DNA from: Paraclostridium tenue
Lineage (GTDB): Bacteria; Bacillota; Clostridia; Peptostreptococcales; Peptostreptococcaceae
Length of the DNA: 64,000 nt
Assembly: GCF_015668515.1 (NCBI RefSeq)
Contig: NZ_JADPFO010000005.1
Span: 53,284-117,283 of the forward strand
Direction: 5' to 3'
Shown here: in pieces, positions 29,795 through 40,279 of the stretch
Position numbering within the stretch: position 1 is the first letter of the stretch
Layout: each line of letters starts with the position of its first letter
Program-made: the position numbers and the translations under genes
The notes under the pieces: generated by a model
Told to the model about the DNA's origin: nothing
What the model saw: only the letters and a program-made list of their open reading frames with translations
Database searches by the model: none

Positions 29795-30246
29795 TACTTA
29801 GTCAACTCCTTAACTATTTCTTCATACTTTTCTCCTTTTGGAGTTAATATCATTTCTCTTCCTGTTTCTTTATAGTTCATTTCTATATATAAGTATTCAT
29901 TTGGAAGTATATCCTCTATTAAGTTTGCCCATTCTATTATACAAACTCCTTCTCCATCTATATACTCATCAAAGCCTATATCATACATTTCGTCACTGCT
30001 TCCAATTCTATATACATCAAAATGATATAAAGGCATTCTTCCTTCATATTCATTTACTATATTAAAAGTAGGACTTGTTATATAATCATCTACTTCTAAA
30101 GCTTTTGCTAAACTTTGAGTCATAGTCGTTTTACCTGCACCTAAATCTCCAATTAAACAAACTACACTTTTAGGTGTTAAAAGTTGACCTAATTTATAAC
30201 CTATTTCTTTAGTTTGTTCTTCATTTTCTAAATATATTTTAACCAT
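29794..30246 (-). CDS. tsaE: tRNA threonylcarbamoyladenosine biosynthesis ATPase TsaE
   Basis: TsaE is the ATPase that resets the TsaBD complex in t6A synthesis. The 150-residue protein has Walker A LIGDLGAGKTTMTQSLAKAL, then SPTFNIVNEYEG and LYHFDVYRIGS, and GVCIIEWANLIEDILP (Walker B and conserved Trp/Glu). First gene of the tsaE-tsaB-rimI-tsaD operon; ATG 30246 with GGAGATGAT upstream. Confidence 0.96.
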   Translation of the reverse strand: MVKIYLENEEQTKEIGYKLGQLLTPKSVVCLIGDLGAGKTTMTQSLAKALEVDDYITSPTFNIVNEYEGRMPLYHFDVYRIGSSDEMYDIGFDEYIDGEGVCIIEWANLIEDILPNEYLYIEMNYKETGREMILTPKGEKYEEIVKELTK

Positions 30247-30412
30247 CTATATCATCTCCATAAATAAGACTTTTTTATTATTTTTTAATGTAACAGATAT
30301 TATTATATTATAACCAATTACTATTATAAAGGTTTTAAATTGACAAAGTTTTTTTATATAACACTTATTTGTAAATTTATGGTAATATATTCTATGACAA
30401 GGGGGGATTAAC

Positions 30413-31258
30413 TTGAATTATAAAGTTCTTACGTATGAAGATTACGATGATATATTGGATATATCAAAAAATATTTGGGAAGGAAAAGATTATATACCTA
30501 AAATATTTCATAAATGGGTAGATGCAAAAGAGGGCTGTTTTTTAGGTTTAGAAAAAGATAATAAGATTGTAGCATTTGGAAAGTATACAGTATTACCAGA
30601 TAGACAAGGGTGGATTGAAGGACTTAGAGTTCATATAGAATATAGAGGGCAACAACTTGCTCATGCTATTATTGACACGCTATTTAATATAGCTAGAGAA
30701 GATTTAAGAAATGGTAAAACAACTAATATAGGAATATGTACTCAAAAAGATACTAAAGCTAGTATAAAAATGTTCAAAGCTAAAAACTTTAAATTTATTC
30801 AAGGTTGTCTTGTATGTTTTAAAAGTTATGAGAGTATTAAAGGCTTAGACATCAAAATTGATGACTTTAATATAGAAAGTTGGAATATTTCATATGAAGA
30901 TTTCAAAAATCTTGATTACTTCAAAAATTTTAATAATAAGTTAGCTTCTGGTTTTACTTATTTAAATATATGCGAAGATGTATATAATGATTTAGTAAAA
31001 AATAATTCTTTGGTAATAGTTAATGGACATAAGTGTATAGTTACAATGAAAGCATGCCCTTCTATAATTTGTATAGATAATACATTTGAAGGTATAAACG
31101 ATGCTACTAACTACTACTTATTAAAATCAAAAGCCAGAGAAGCTGAAATTTATGTTTCTAATCCATATAATGATCTAGTAGATAAACTTAAGAATAATCA
31201 TTATAGATCTATGTCTGATTTTGATAAAGACTGTGTTTATTATACTTATAAAGAATAA
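30413..31258 (+). CDS. GNAT family acetyltransferase with an extra C-terminal domain
   Basis: The 281-residue protein has an N-terminal GNAT fold: WIEGLRVHIEYRGQQLAHAIIDTLFNIAR (motif A, acetyl-CoA site) at about 65-95 and ASIKMFKAKNFKFIQG at about 120-135. The C-terminal half (about 150-281) has no motif I can name; related two-part GNAT proteins exist in clostridia. Substrate is unknown. The start is TTG 30413, with GGGGGG about 6 bases before it and no earlier ATG in frame. It is divergent from tsaE and convergent with ribU, from which it is separated by a very long hairpin. Confidence 0.8.
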   Translation: MNYKVLTYEDYDDILDISKNIWEGKDYIPKIFHKWVDAKEGCFLGLEKDNKIVAFGKYTVLPDRQGWIEGLRVHIEYRGQQLAHAIIDTLFNIAREDLRNGKTTNIGICTQKDTKASIKMFKAKNFKFIQGCLVCFKSYESIKGLDIKIDDFNIESWNISYEDFKNLDYFKNFNNKLASGFTYLNICEDVYNDLVKNNSLVIVNGHKCIVTMKACPSIICIDNTFEGINDATNYYLLKSKAREAEIYVSNPYNDLVDKLKNNHYRSMSDFDKDCVYYTYKE

Positions 31259-31268
31259 ACCTTAAAAT

Positions 31269-31352
31269 AAAAAGACTATATTAAAATAAATTAGTATGCT
31301 AGTTAGCAATTTACTTTTATATCTAGCATACTAACTTATTATTTTAATATAG
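31269..31352. terminator. Very long bidirectional hairpin between GNAT gene and ribU
   Basis: The stem AAGACTATATTAAAATAA pairs with TTATTTTAATATAGTCTT-like sequence; within it TTAGTATGCTAG pairs with CTAGCATACTAA, together about 28 bp with a roughly 20-base loop. Flanking A/T runs make it a terminator for both strands. Confidence 0.82.
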
Positions 31353-31353
31353 T

Positions 31354-31959
31354 CTATTTTTTAAGTATAACTTCCATCTTCTTGTATAATGGTAGTGTTA
31401 TTAATGATATTAATACTGCTTTAACTAAATTAAAAGGAGCTATCATCCAAATAACAAAACTTCCTAAATCTGTAATCCTTGGATTTATTATATTCCCCAT
31501 GCTTATTATAGCTTCCATTGGCATTACTTTAGCATAAAAAGGCAATAACATATAATAATTAGTTAGGCATCCCACTATAATCATAGCTATAGTCCCTAAT
31601 ATAAATCCTATTAATAAACCTTTAATATCTTTTTTATGTCTATAAATTAAAGATACTATTACTACATATGATCCACCAATTAATAAATTAGCTATTTCTC
31701 CTATCCAAGCAGTAGTAGAAGCCGTCATAGCTTGAAATAAATTTTTTATAAATACTATTATAAATCCTGCAATTGGTCCTAAAGACATACCTCCAAATAT
31801 AGCAGGAACATCTGATATGTCTATTTTAAGAAAATCTGGGAATATCCCTGGTATTGGCAGTGATATAAACATCAGTATATAAGATATAGCTGATAATATC
31901 GCTACCTTCGTCATAGTATTTGTTGACATCAATCTTTGTTTTTTAATTATTTGTTGCAT
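31354..31959 (-). CDS. ribU: Riboflavin ECF transporter substrate-binding subunit RibU
   Basis: RibU is the membrane S-component that binds riboflavin and works with a shared ECF energizing module (not in this window). The 201 residues hold about six hydrophobic segments. The family marks are KVAILSAISYILMFISLPIPGIFPDFLKIDISDVPAIFGG near the start, in which the Asp-Phe-Leu-Lys-Asp and Pro-Ala residues line the riboflavin site, and FIKNLFQAMTAS. The FMN riboswitch in its leader supports the assignment. ATG 31959 has AGGAGG upstream. Single gene unit. Confidence 0.94.
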   Translation of the reverse strand: MQQIIKKQRLMSTNTMTKVAILSAISYILMFISLPIPGIFPDFLKIDISDVPAIFGGMSLGPIAGFIIVFIKNLFQAMTASTTAWIGEIANLLIGGSYVVIVSLIYRHKKDIKGLLIGFILGTIAMIIVGCLTNYYMLLPFYAKVMPMEAIISMGNIINPRITDLGSFVIWMIAPFNLVKAVLISLITLPLYKKMEVILKK

Positions 31960-31986
31960 ATATAAAACCTCCTAATTTATATATTA

Positions 31987-32026
31987 GGAAAAATAAAAGC
32001 CCGAAGAATCTCTTCGAGCTTAGTTT
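31987..32026 (-). terminator. Terminator of the ribU FMN riboswitch
   Basis: AGCTCGAAGA pairs with TCTTCGGGCT, followed by TTTTATTTTT, directly downstream of the FMN aptamer and upstream of ribU. Terminator formation when FMN is bound would shut ribU off. Confidence 0.88.
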
Positions 32027-32080
32027 TTGAGTATATCAAAAATAAAATTCATTTATTTTTAAATTTTATACATTTATACT

Positions 32081-32200
32081 AATCCTCTCTCATCCAGACT
32101 TTACTGTCGGCCTTGGAATTTCACCAAGTCATGCTACAAATGTAGCTCGCGGGCTATACCGCCGGTAGGGAATCTCACCCTGCCCCGAAGATTTTCGTGC
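32081..32200 (-). promoter_or_regulatory. FMN riboswitch (RFN element) controlling ribU
   Basis: The minus strand carries the standard conserved blocks in order: CTTCGGGGCAGGGTGA, ATTCCCTACCGGCGGT, AGCCCGCGAGC, a variable hairpin, TTGGTGAAATTCCAAGGCCGACAGT and GTCTGGATGAGAGAGG. All six-stem junction strands are recognisable. It sits in the ribU leader, followed by a terminator. Confidence 0.96.
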
Positions 32201-32267
32201 TATTTAATTTTCCTTATAATTATATATTATAAACTTTACATATTTATGTCAATAATTTAATCTTTAA

Positions 32268-33425
32268 TTATTTACTATAAACAACTTTTCCATCAATTAT
32301 AGTATATAATACGTTACTTTGGATTTCTAATGGATCATTATCCCATATAACTATGTCTGCATCTTTTCCTATTTCTAAAGACCCTACTCTATCTTCTATA
32401 CCTAATAACTTAGCTGCATTTATAGTTATAGCTTCTATAGCTTTTTCATACATCATACCATGTTTAACTGCTATTCCTGCGCATATAGGTAAATAGTGAA
32501 GTGGTACAACAGGATGGTCTGTTGTTAAAGATACATTCATACCTGCATTAGATAAAATTCCAGCTGTATCAAAAGTTAAATTTCTAAGTTCTATTTTAGA
32601 TCTCTCTGAAAGAGAAGGCCCAACTACAACAGGATATCCTTCTTCTAATAAATCTTCTACTATTAAATGTCCTTCTGTACAATGATCTAAAGTTAATTTA
32701 AGATTGAACTCTTTAGCTATTCTTATAGCAGTGAACATATCATCAGCTCTATGTGCATGAACTTTAAATGGAATTTCTCTTCTAAGTACAGGTAGTAAAC
32801 TTTCCATTTTTATATCGTAATCTGGCTTTTCATTTTCATCATCTTCTTCATGCATAAGAATTGCATCTAAGTACTGCTCAGCTTCTTTTAATGTTTCTCT
32901 TAACATTGCAGCTATTGCCATTCTAGTTTGTGGTGTTTTATCATCTTGTCCATAACAACTTTTTGGATTTTCTCCAAAAGCTATTTTTGAAGCTACTGGA
33001 TTTTTTATAACCATTTTATCAATTCTTCTTCCAACAGTTTTTATAGCTATACACTGTCCACCCATAACATTAGCACTTCCTGGTGTTGTACAAACTGAAG
33101 TTATTCCTCCATTTCGGGCTTCTTCAAAACTTCTTTCCATGGGATTTATTCCATCTATAGGATTTAAATGTGGAGTTATTGGATCTGTTTCTTCATTTCC
33201 ATCGGCTCCTTCAAATCCCATTCCATCTTCCCACAATCCTAGATGTGTATGTGCATCTATAAATCCTGGATATACTTGATTGCCATTAGCATCTATTACT
33301 TGTGCATCTTGTGGATGTGATATATTAGTTCCTATTTCTATTATCTTACCATTTTCTATAAGTATATCACCATGAATTATTCCATTAGTGACAGTATTTA
33401 TAACTCCATTTTTTATAAAAAGCAT
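32268..33425 (-). CDS. Metal-dependent amidohydrolase of unknown substrate
   Basis: The 385-residue protein belongs to the amidohydrolase superfamily, closest to the imidazolonepropionase-like group. It has the beta-sandwich ends and the metal motif FIDAHTHLGLWEDG, then VHAHRADD, LDHCTEGH and LTTDHPVVPLHYLP, which supply His and Asp ligands of a dinuclear or mononuclear site. The C-terminal KDADIVIWDNDPLE is common to the group. Its substrate is not apparent. It stops about 70 bases before the FMN riboswitch and follows tex by 9 bases, so the two are likely co-transcribed. Confidence 0.85.
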   Translation of the reverse strand: MLFIKNGVINTVTNGIIHGDILIENGKIIEIGTNISHPQDAQVIDANGNQVYPGFIDAHTHLGLWEDGMGFEGADGNEETDPITPHLNPIDGINPMERSFEEARNGGITSVCTTPGSANVMGGQCIAIKTVGRRIDKMVIKNPVASKIAFGENPKSCYGQDDKTPQTRMAIAAMLRETLKEAEQYLDAILMHEEDDENEKPDYDIKMESLLPVLRREIPFKVHAHRADDMFTAIRIAKEFNLKLTLDHCTEGHLIVEDLLEEGYPVVVGPSLSERSKIELRNLTFDTAGILSNAGMNVSLTTDHPVVPLHYLPICAGIAVKHGMMYEKAIEAITINAAKLLGIEDRVGSLEIGKDADIVIWDNDPLEIQSNVLYTIIDGKVVYSK

Positions 33426-33434
33426 TTACTCCTC

Positions 33435-35585
33435 CTATATCTCCTTAACATCTCTCATAGTTAAAGAAACTCTTTGTGTTTTTAAATCTACTCCTATTAC
33501 TTTTACATCTATTACATCCCCAACTGTAACTATTGTCATAGGATCTTTTACAAATTTATTGCTCATTTGAGATTTATGAACTAGTCCATCATTTTTTATT
33601 CCTATATCAACAAAAGCTCCAAAGTCTACTACATTTCTAACAGTTCCTTTTAAAACCATACCTTCTTTTATATCTTCAATTTTCAATACGTCAGTTCTAA
33701 GAACTGGTTTCATACCTTCTTCTCTAGGGTCTCTTCCTGGTTTTTTAATTTCAGATATAATATCTTTTAAAGTTACTACTCCTACTTCTAGTTCTTCACT
33801 TAATTTGTCTATACCTATAGCTTCAATTTTTGAATCTATGTCACTTATACTTTTATCTTTTATATCATTTAATGAATATCCAATTCTCTCTAAAAGTTTT
33901 TTACATACATCATAACTTTCAGGATGTACAGATGTATTATCTAAAGGATTTTTAGAATCTGTTATTCTCATAAACCCAGCACATTGCGTAAATGCTTGAG
34001 GCCCTAATCTTTTTACTTTTTTAATCTGATCCCTTGATGTAAAATTCCCATTTTCTTCTCTATAAGCTATTATGTTTTTAGCTATAGTTTTACTTATACC
34101 TGCTATATGCTCAAGTAATGAATATGATGCTGTGTTTAAATCAACTCCAACAGAGTTTACTGAGTCTTCAACAACTCCATCTAAAACCTCTTCTAATCTC
34201 TTTTTATTAAGATCATGTTGATATTGCCCAACACCTATGCTCTTTGGATCTATTTTTACTAATTCAGCTAGCGGATCTTGTAATCTTCTCGCTATTGAAA
34301 TTGCACCTCTTATAGATACATTTATATCTGGATGTTCTTCATTAGCAAGTTCTGATGCTGAATAAACTGATGCTCCTGCTTCACTTACTATTGTATATTG
34401 AACTTCTTTCTTTATTTCTTTTAACATTTCAGATACAAATTGTTCCGATTCTCTTGATGCAGTTCCATTACCTATAGAAATTATATCTATATCATGCTTT
34501 TCTATAAGTTGTTTTAAAGTTTTCTTTGCTCCTTCAATATCATTTTGAGGCTTAGTAGGATATACTGTTGTATAATCTAAAAGCTTACCATTTTTATCAA
34601 CTACTGCAATTTTACATCCAGTTCTATATGCTGGGTCAAACCCCATTACAACTTTATCTTTTACTGGTGGTTGAAGTAATAAACTTTTTACATTTTGACC
34701 AAAAACACTTATAGCTCTTTCGTGAGCTATATCTGTTAAATGATTTCTTACTTCTCTTTCTATAGAAGGGAATATAAGTCTTTTATATGCATCTTCTATA
34801 GCTAGCTTTATTTCATCTTCATTAGTTTTATTATTTTTATTAATATAATTATCTATTATATGATTTATTACTTTATCGTTATTTATCTCTAATTTAACTT
34901 TTAAGAATTCTTCTTTTTCACCTCTGTTTATTGCAAGTACTCTATGTGGAGCTATGGTCTTTACAGCTTCACTATAATCATAATACATATCATAAACAGA
35001 TTTTTCATCTTTTGTATTTTTAGTAATAATAGTTCCTTCTCTTAAAGATAAATCTCTTATATATTTTCTTAATTTTGCATCTTCTGATACTATTTCAGCA
35101 ATTATATCTTTAGCTCCTTTTAATGCATCTAGTTCTGAATTAACTTCTTTTTCTAAATCTATATATTTTTTAGTTTCTTTTTCTAAATCTATATTTTCAT
35201 TTAATATAGACATTGCTAATGGTTCTAATCCTTTTTCTTTTGCTATAATTGCTCTCGTTCTTTTCTTTTGTTTAAAAGGTGCATAAATATCTTCTACTTC
35301 TTGAAGTGTTTTAGCTTGCTCTATATTTTTAACTATTTCTTCAGTTAACTTCCCTTGTTCTTCTATAATCCTTTTTACGTCATCTTTCCTACTTTGTAAA
35401 TTTCTTAGATAAACTAATTTATCATAAAATGCTCTAAGAGTTACATCACTCATTTCTCCCGTCATTTCTTTTCTGTATCTAGCTATAAATGGTATAGTAT
35501 TACCTTCATCTATAAGCTTTATAGTATTTTCTATTTGTGAATCTCTTAAATTAAACTCTGATTTTAATATTTTATTTATATCCAA
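33435..35585 (-). CDS. S1-domain RNA-binding protein Tex
   Basis: The 716-residue protein shows the full Tex architecture: N-terminal helical region (about 1-190), the YqgF/RNase H-like domain near residue 325 with GFDPAYRTGCKIAVVD, tandem helix-hairpin-helix motifs (LLEHIAGISKTIAKNI and FTSRDQIKKVKRLGPQAF), and a C-terminal S1 domain from about 638 (GMVLKGTVRNVVDFGAFVDIG). Tex is a nucleic-acid-binding factor with roles in transcription and RNA handling; its precise activity is not settled. The start ATG 35585 has AGGAGG upstream. Confidence 0.95.
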   Translation of the reverse strand: MDINKILKSEFNLRDSQIENTIKLIDEGNTIPFIARYRKEMTGEMSDVTLRAFYDKLVYLRNLQSRKDDVKRIIEEQGKLTEEIVKNIEQAKTLQEVEDIYAPFKQKKRTRAIIAKEKGLEPLAMSILNENIDLEKETKKYIDLEKEVNSELDALKGAKDIIAEIVSEDAKLRKYIRDLSLREGTIITKNTKDEKSVYDMYYDYSEAVKTIAPHRVLAINRGEKEEFLKVKLEINNDKVINHIIDNYINKNNKTNEDEIKLAIEDAYKRLIFPSIEREVRNHLTDIAHERAISVFGQNVKSLLLQPPVKDKVVMGFDPAYRTGCKIAVVDKNGKLLDYTTVYPTKPQNDIEGAKKTLKQLIEKHDIDIISIGNGTASRESEQFVSEMLKEIKKEVQYTIVSEAGASVYSASELANEEHPDINVSIRGAISIARRLQDPLAELVKIDPKSIGVGQYQHDLNKKRLEEVLDGVVEDSVNSVGVDLNTASYSLLEHIAGISKTIAKNIIAYREENGNFTSRDQIKKVKRLGPQAFTQCAGFMRITDSKNPLDNTSVHPESYDVCKKLLERIGYSLNDIKDKSISDIDSKIEAIGIDKLSEELEVGVVTLKDIISEIKKPGRDPREEGMKPVLRTDVLKIEDIKEGMVLKGTVRNVVDFGAFVDIGIKNDGLVHKSQMSNKFVKDPMTIVTVGDVIDVKVIGVDLKTQRVSLTMRDVKEI

Positions 35586-35602
35586 TTTAATTCCTCCTAA
35601 AA

Positions 35603-35631
35603 TAAGGCTTAAGAATTAACTTCTTAAGCCT
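35603..35631 (-). terminator. Hairpin after prfB
   Basis: AAGGCTTAAGAA pairs with TTCTTAAGCCTT, then ATTTT on the minus strand, between the prfB stop and the tex start. The T run is short, so some read-through into tex is likely. Confidence 0.7.
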
Positions 35632-35644
35632 TAAGTTTTATGAA

Positions 35645-36752
35645 TTATTTTAATTTAGCCATTTTTAAATATTCATTTATAAATAAATCTATATTTCCAT
35701 CCATAACACTATCAACATTTCCAATTTCAGCATTAGTTCTATGGTCTTTAACTAGCTTGTATGGTTGGAATACATAAGATCTTATCTGACTTCCCCAAGT
35801 TATTTGCGAATATTTACCTTGTAAATCTTCTATTGTTTCTTTTTGTTCTAACTCTTTAAGCTCTATAAGTTTTGCCATTAACATTCTCATAGCAGTATCT
35901 TTATTGCTATGTTGGGATCTTTGGTTTTGGCACTGAACGACTACACCTGTTGGTATATGTGTTATTCTTACTGCTGAGTCAGTAGTATTTATATGTTGAC
36001 CTCCAGCTCCAGATGCTCTATACGTATCTATTTTTAAATCTGAAGGATTTATATCTATAGTTATACTATCGTCCAATTCTGGTATTACATCTACTGATGC
36101 AAAAGATGTATGTCTTTTTCCTGATGGATCAAAAGGTGATATTCTTACAATTCTATGTACACCTTTTTCACTTTTTAAGTATCCATAAGCATTTAGACCT
36201 TCTATTTGTATAGTAGCACTTTTTATTCCAGCTTCTGGATCATAAATTAAATCTAATGTTTTAACTTTAAATCCTTTAGAACTTGCCCATCTATCATACA
36301 TTCTTAAAAGCATATTTGCCCAATCCTGAGCATCTAGTCCTCCAGTACCTGCATTTATAGATAGTATAGCATTATTTTTGTCGTATTCTCCACTTAATAA
36401 TGTTTTAATTTTTACTTTATCTATTTCTTCTTCAAGTGAATTTATAGAAGTATTGACTTCTTTTTCTAAAGATGAATCATTTTCTTCTAAAGCTAACTCT
36501 ATAAGAACTTCTATATCATCTAGAGAAGACTGTAGATAATTAAACTCATCTACAGTACTCTTTAAATTTTTGTTTTCTTGTAAAGTCTTTTGCGCTTTAT
36601 CATTATCATTCCAGAAATCTTGTTCACTCATTATTTTTTCATTTTCAATTATTTTTTCTCTTAAGCCATCTATGTCAAAGAGAAGCCCTCAATTCTTGTA
36701 TATTTTTAGACATATCTTCTATTTTATGTCTATACTCTTGTATATTAAGCAT
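35645..36752 (-). CDS. prfB: Peptide chain release factor 2, with programmed +1 frameshift
   Basis: RF2 ends translation at UGA and UAA. The gene begins at ATG 36752 (with GGAGG upstream) and reads 25 codons to an in-frame TGA (36677-36675). A +1 shift on CTT-TGA-C joins these to the main frame, which continues DIDGLREKIIENEK into 343 more residues, 368 in total, the normal RF2 length. The anticodon-like tripeptide region and the GGQ motif (YRASGAGGQHINTTDSAVRI) are intact. An internal start at 36631 that would skip the shift is unlikely, as it would cut off the first helix. It follows secA by 13 bases. Confidence 0.96.
36675..36689 (-). other. RF2 autoregulatory +1 frameshift site
   Basis: On the minus strand AGGGCTTCTCTTTGAC holds the slippery CTT followed by the weak stop context TGA-C and, upstream, the Shine-Dalgarno-like AGGG at the standard distance. 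Low RF2 slows reading at TGA and favours the shift, giving feedback control of prfB. Confidence 0.95.
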
Positions 36753-36765
36753 TTTTACCTCCAGA

Positions 36766-39438
36766 TTATCTTCCACAACATTTTTTATATTTTTTACCAC
36801 TTCCGCAAGGACACTCGTCATTTCTTCCTATTTCTTCACCTTTTTTTACAGGCTTATTTCCTTGTCCTTCATCAGCGTTTGAAGACATCTTATCTACATC
36901 TACTACTTGTTTTCTTTCTATAGGTGCTTCCACTGTAAAGTTATATAAATATCTTACAGTATCTTCCTTTATAGCTTTTGTCATATTGTCAAACATATCA
37001 AATCCTTCTAATTTGTATGCTACAACAGGGTCTTGTTGACCTATTGCTCTAAGACCTATACCTTGACGTAATTGATCCATAGCATCTATATGATCTATCC
37101 AATAAGAATCAACTGCTTGAAGAAGTATTACTCTTTCTATTTCTCTCATTTTTTCAGGTGAAACCATATCTTCTTTTTCTTTATAAATTTTATTAGCTAT
37201 TTCATATACAGCATTTATAAGATCTTCTTTTTTCATATTTTCAAGGTTTTCAACTTCTAAACTTCCTTTTGGCATAAACATATGATATAGATGTTCTTTA
37301 TATGCATGAAGATCTAACCCTTGATCTGTAACATATATATCGTATGATTCTTCTATTATTGATAGAATCATTGCTTGAATTTGTTCTTGTAAGTTTTCAC
37401 CTTCTAATACACGGCCTCTTTGCTCATATATTATTTCTCTTTGCTTATTCATAACATCATCATATTGAAGTACATGCTTTCTTATACCAAAGTTTCTACC
37501 TTCAACTTTCTTTTGAGCATTTTCTATAGATTTAGTTAACATTTTAGCTTCTATTGGTGTATCATCATCTAATCCTATCTTTTCAACCATTCCAGATATT
37601 CTTTCACTTCCGAATAATCTCATAAGCTCATCTTCTAAACTTATATAGAATCTTGAACTACCTGGATCTCCTTGACGTCCTGCACGACCACGTAACTGAT
37701 TATCAATTCTTCTTGATTCGTGTCTTTCTGTACCTATTATAGCTAATCCACCAGCTTCTCTAACTTTATTTTGTTCTTGTTCTGTTTGCTCTTTATATTT
37801 TTTAAGTATTTTATCATAATCAGATTTAGCTTTTACTATATCTTCTGTTAATTCTATTCCTAAACTTTCTATATCTGCATCAACTGTATTTATTAATTCC
37901 TCAGAGTATCCCATTTTCTTCATTTCTTTTTTAGTTAAGAATACTGGGTTACCTCCTAAAACAATGTCAGTACCACGACCTGCCATATTAGTTGCTATAG
38001 TTACAGCTCCTAATCTACCGGCTTGCGCTACTATCTCTGCCTCTTTATGGTGGTTTTTAGCATTTAACACTTCATGTTTTACGCCTTTTCTTTTTAGAAG
38101 CATAGATAATACTTCAGATTTTTCAATCGATACTGTACCAACAAGAACGGGTTGATTATTTTTATGTCTTTCTATTATATCTTCTACAACTGCATTAAAC
38201 TTACCTAACTCACTTTTATAAACTGAATCAGATAAATCTTCTCTTAATATTGGCTTGTTAGTTGGTATTTGAACAACATCCATTTTATATATAGCTTTAA
38301 ATTCTTCTTCTTCTGTTTTAGCTGTACCTGTCATTCCTGATAGCTTATTATACATTCTAAAATAGTTTTGGAATGTTATAGTAGCTAAAGTTTTAGACTC
38401 TCTTTGAATTCTTAATCCTTCTTTTGCTTCTATAGCTTGGTGTAATCCTTCTGAGTATCTTCTACCAAACATAAGTCTTCCTGTAAATTCATCAACTATA
38501 ACTATTTCTCCATCTCTAACAACATAGTCTACATCTAACTTCATTATTTTATGAGCTTTTAATGCTTGATTTATATGATGGAATAATTCTATATGAGCTA
38601 TATCTGTTATGTTATCAACTCCAAAATAAACCTCTGCTTTTTGTATACCACTTTCTGTTAAAGATACAGACTTTTGTTTTTCATCTATCTCAAAGTTATC
38701 ATCTTTTAAAGTATGTATAAATGTATTTGCATCTGAATATAGATGAGTCGATTTATCTCCAGGTCCAGATATTATAAGAGGAGTTCTAGCCTCATCTACT
38801 AATATAGAATCGACCTCATCCACTATTGCATAATTTAATTCTCTTTGTACTTTTTGTTCTTTGTGTATTACCATGTTATCCTTTAGGTAATCAAATCCAT
38901 ATTCATTATTTGTACCATAAGTTATATCACACTCATATTGAGCTTTTCTTTCTTGTGGGTTTTGTCCATGAACTATAACACCTACTGTCATTCCTAAGAA
39001 TTCATAAATTTTACCCATCTGCTCTTTATCACGTTTTGCTAAGTAATCATTTACTGTAACTACGTGTACACCTTTACCAGTTAAGGCATTTAAATAAACT
39101 GGAGCTGTTGCAACTAAAGTTTTACCTTCTCCAGTCTTCATTTCAGCTATTCTTCCTTGGTGTAATACTATTCCACCTATAAGCTGAACTCTATATTGTC
39201 TCATTCCAAGAACCCTTTTTGAAGCTTCCCTAGCAACTGCAAATGCTTCGGTTAATATGTCATCTACTGTTTCTCCATTTTTAAGTCTTTCTTTAAATAC
39301 GTTAGTCATATTCTTTAATTCACTATCTGACATTGCTTGAAACTTAGGTTCTAATGCATCTATCTCATCTACTGTTTTATTGAACTTCTTCATTTCTTTT
39401 TTATCTGCTATATTAAATAAGTTATCTAATAAACCCAT
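36766..39438 (-). CDS. secA: Preprotein translocase ATPase SecA
   Basis: SecA drives secretory proteins through SecYEG. The 890-residue protein has Walker [15 protein letters not shown], the DEAD-like [35 protein letters not shown], and [30 protein letters not shown]. It ends in the zinc-binding tail [17 protein letters not shown] with its Cys set. It lies in the conserved hpf-secA-prfB order, 123 bases after hpf with a terminator-like hairpin between. The length is slightly above the usual 840, owing to an insert near 555-575 and a longer C-terminal linker. Confidence 0.97.
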   Translation of the reverse strand: MGLLDNLFNIADKKEMKKFNKTVDEIDALEPKFQAMSDSELKNMTNVFKERLKNGETVDDILTEAFAVAREASKRVLGMRQYRVQLIGGIVLHQGRIAEMKTGEGKTLVATAPVYLNALTGKGVHVVTVNDYLAKRDKEQMGKIYEFLGMTVGVIVHGQNPQERKAQYECDITYGTNNEYGFDYLKDNMVIHKEQKVQRELNYAIVDEVDSILVDEARTPLIISGPGDKSTHLYSDANTFIHTLKDDNFEIDEKQKSVSLTESGIQKAEVYFGVDNITDIAHIELFHHINQALKAHKIMKLDVDYVVRDGEIVIVDEFTGRLMFGRRYSEGLHQAIEAKEGLRIQRESKTLATITFQNYFRMYNKLSGMTGTAKTEEEEFKAIYKMDVVQIPTNKPILREDLSDSVYKSELGKFNAVVEDIIERHKNNQPVLVGTVSIEKSEVLSMLLKRKGVKHEVLNAKNHHKEAEIVAQAGRLGAVTIATNMAGRGTDIVLGGNPVFLTKKEMKKMGYSEELINTVDADIESLGIELTEDIVKAKSDYDKILKKYKEQTEQEQNKVREAGGLAIIGTERHESRRIDNQLRGRAGRQGDPGSSRFYISLEDELMRLFGSERISGMVEKIGLDDDTPIEAKMLTKSIENAQKKVEGRNFGIRKHVLQYDDVMNKQREIIYEQRGRVLEGENLQEQIQAMILSIIEESYDIYVTDQGLDLHAYKEHLYHMFMPKGSLEVENLENMKKEDLINAVYEIANKIYKEKEDMVSPEKMREIERVILLQAVDSYWIDHIDAMDQLRQGIGLRAIGQQDPVVAYKLEGFDMFDNMTKAIKEDTVRYLYNFTVEAPIERKQVVDVDKMSSNADEGQGNKPVKKGEEIGRNDECPCGSGKKYKKCCGR

Positions 39439-39508
39439 ATACTATTCTCTCCTCGTTCATTATATGTATAATATACATTTTACCATAAAACTATTATATT
39501 TTATATTT

Positions 39509-39544
39509 AAAAAGCTATCGATGTTCATTTTTATCGATAGCTTT
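39509..39544 (-). terminator. Terminator after hpf
   Basis: AAAGCTATCGAT pairs with ATCGATAGCTTT, followed by TT on the minus strand; it separates hpf from secA. Confidence 0.78.
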
Positions 39545-39561
39545 AATAATCAAATTTAATT

Positions 39562-40113
39562 CTACTCTTGCTCTATTATTCCATAGCCGCCATTTTTTCT
39601 CTTATATACTATTGATATATCATCAGTTTGTGCATTTGTAAACATATAGAAATCATGCCCTAGTAAATCCATTTGTAATACAGCTTCTTCCGGACTCATC
39701 GGTTTAATACTAAATTTCTTACGTCTATCTATTGAAATATCTATAGAGTTTTCATTTTCATTTTGTAGATCTTCTTCCGTTAAATCCTCTATATGACTAA
39801 ATCTTATACTTTCATTTGACTGATGTCTATCTTGTACTCTTTTTTTATATTTTCTTAATTGTGTATTAAGCTTATCATATACAACATCCATAGCTGCATA
39901 TAAACTTTCTTCTGTATCTTCTGCTCTTATTATAGGTCCACTTATAGGTATTACAGTTACCTCTACTTTTTGTCTTGCTTTTTTAGCACTTACAGTAACT
40001 TTTACTTCTGTTTCTGGGTGAAGGTAGTAATCTAATCTTTCTAATTTTTCTTCTACTGCATCTTTTATAGCATCTGTTAATTCCATTTGTTTCCCAGATA
40101 TTGTTATTCTCAT
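39562..40113 (-). CDS. hpf: Ribosome hibernation promoting factor, long form (HPF / RaiA family)
   Basis: This protein binds idle 70S ribosomes and, in its long form, joins them into 100S dimers. The 183 residues comprise the RaiA/YfiA-type N-terminal domain (about 1-100, beginning MRITISGKQMELTDAIKDAVEEKLERL) and a C-terminal dimerisation domain from about 125 (RRKKFSIKPMSPEEAVLQMDLLGHDFYMFTN). It belongs to the family whose leader commonly carries the raiA noncoding RNA, and such an RNA appears 390 bases upstream here. ATG 40113 has AGGGAGATG upstream. Confidence 0.95.
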   Translation of the reverse strand: MRITISGKQMELTDAIKDAVEEKLERLDYYLHPETEVKVTVSAKKARQKVEVTVIPISGPIIRAEDTEESLYAAMDVVYDKLNTQLRKYKKRVQDRHQSNESIRFSHIEDLTEEDLQNENENSIDISIDRRKKFSIKPMSPEEAVLQMDLLGHDFYMFTNAQTDDISIVYKRKNGGYGIIEQE

Positions 40114-40279
40114 AAGAACATCTCCCTTCAGAATATACCAGTATAAAAACTATACTTATCGTATATATTTCTATGCTTAAATTCAATTTCCTTTATTTTT
40201 ATTGTTGGCTTCTTACAATTATAATATTCAATTTAATTAAATTTATTTTTTGTCGAATTGTTTTATATTATTAACCTTA

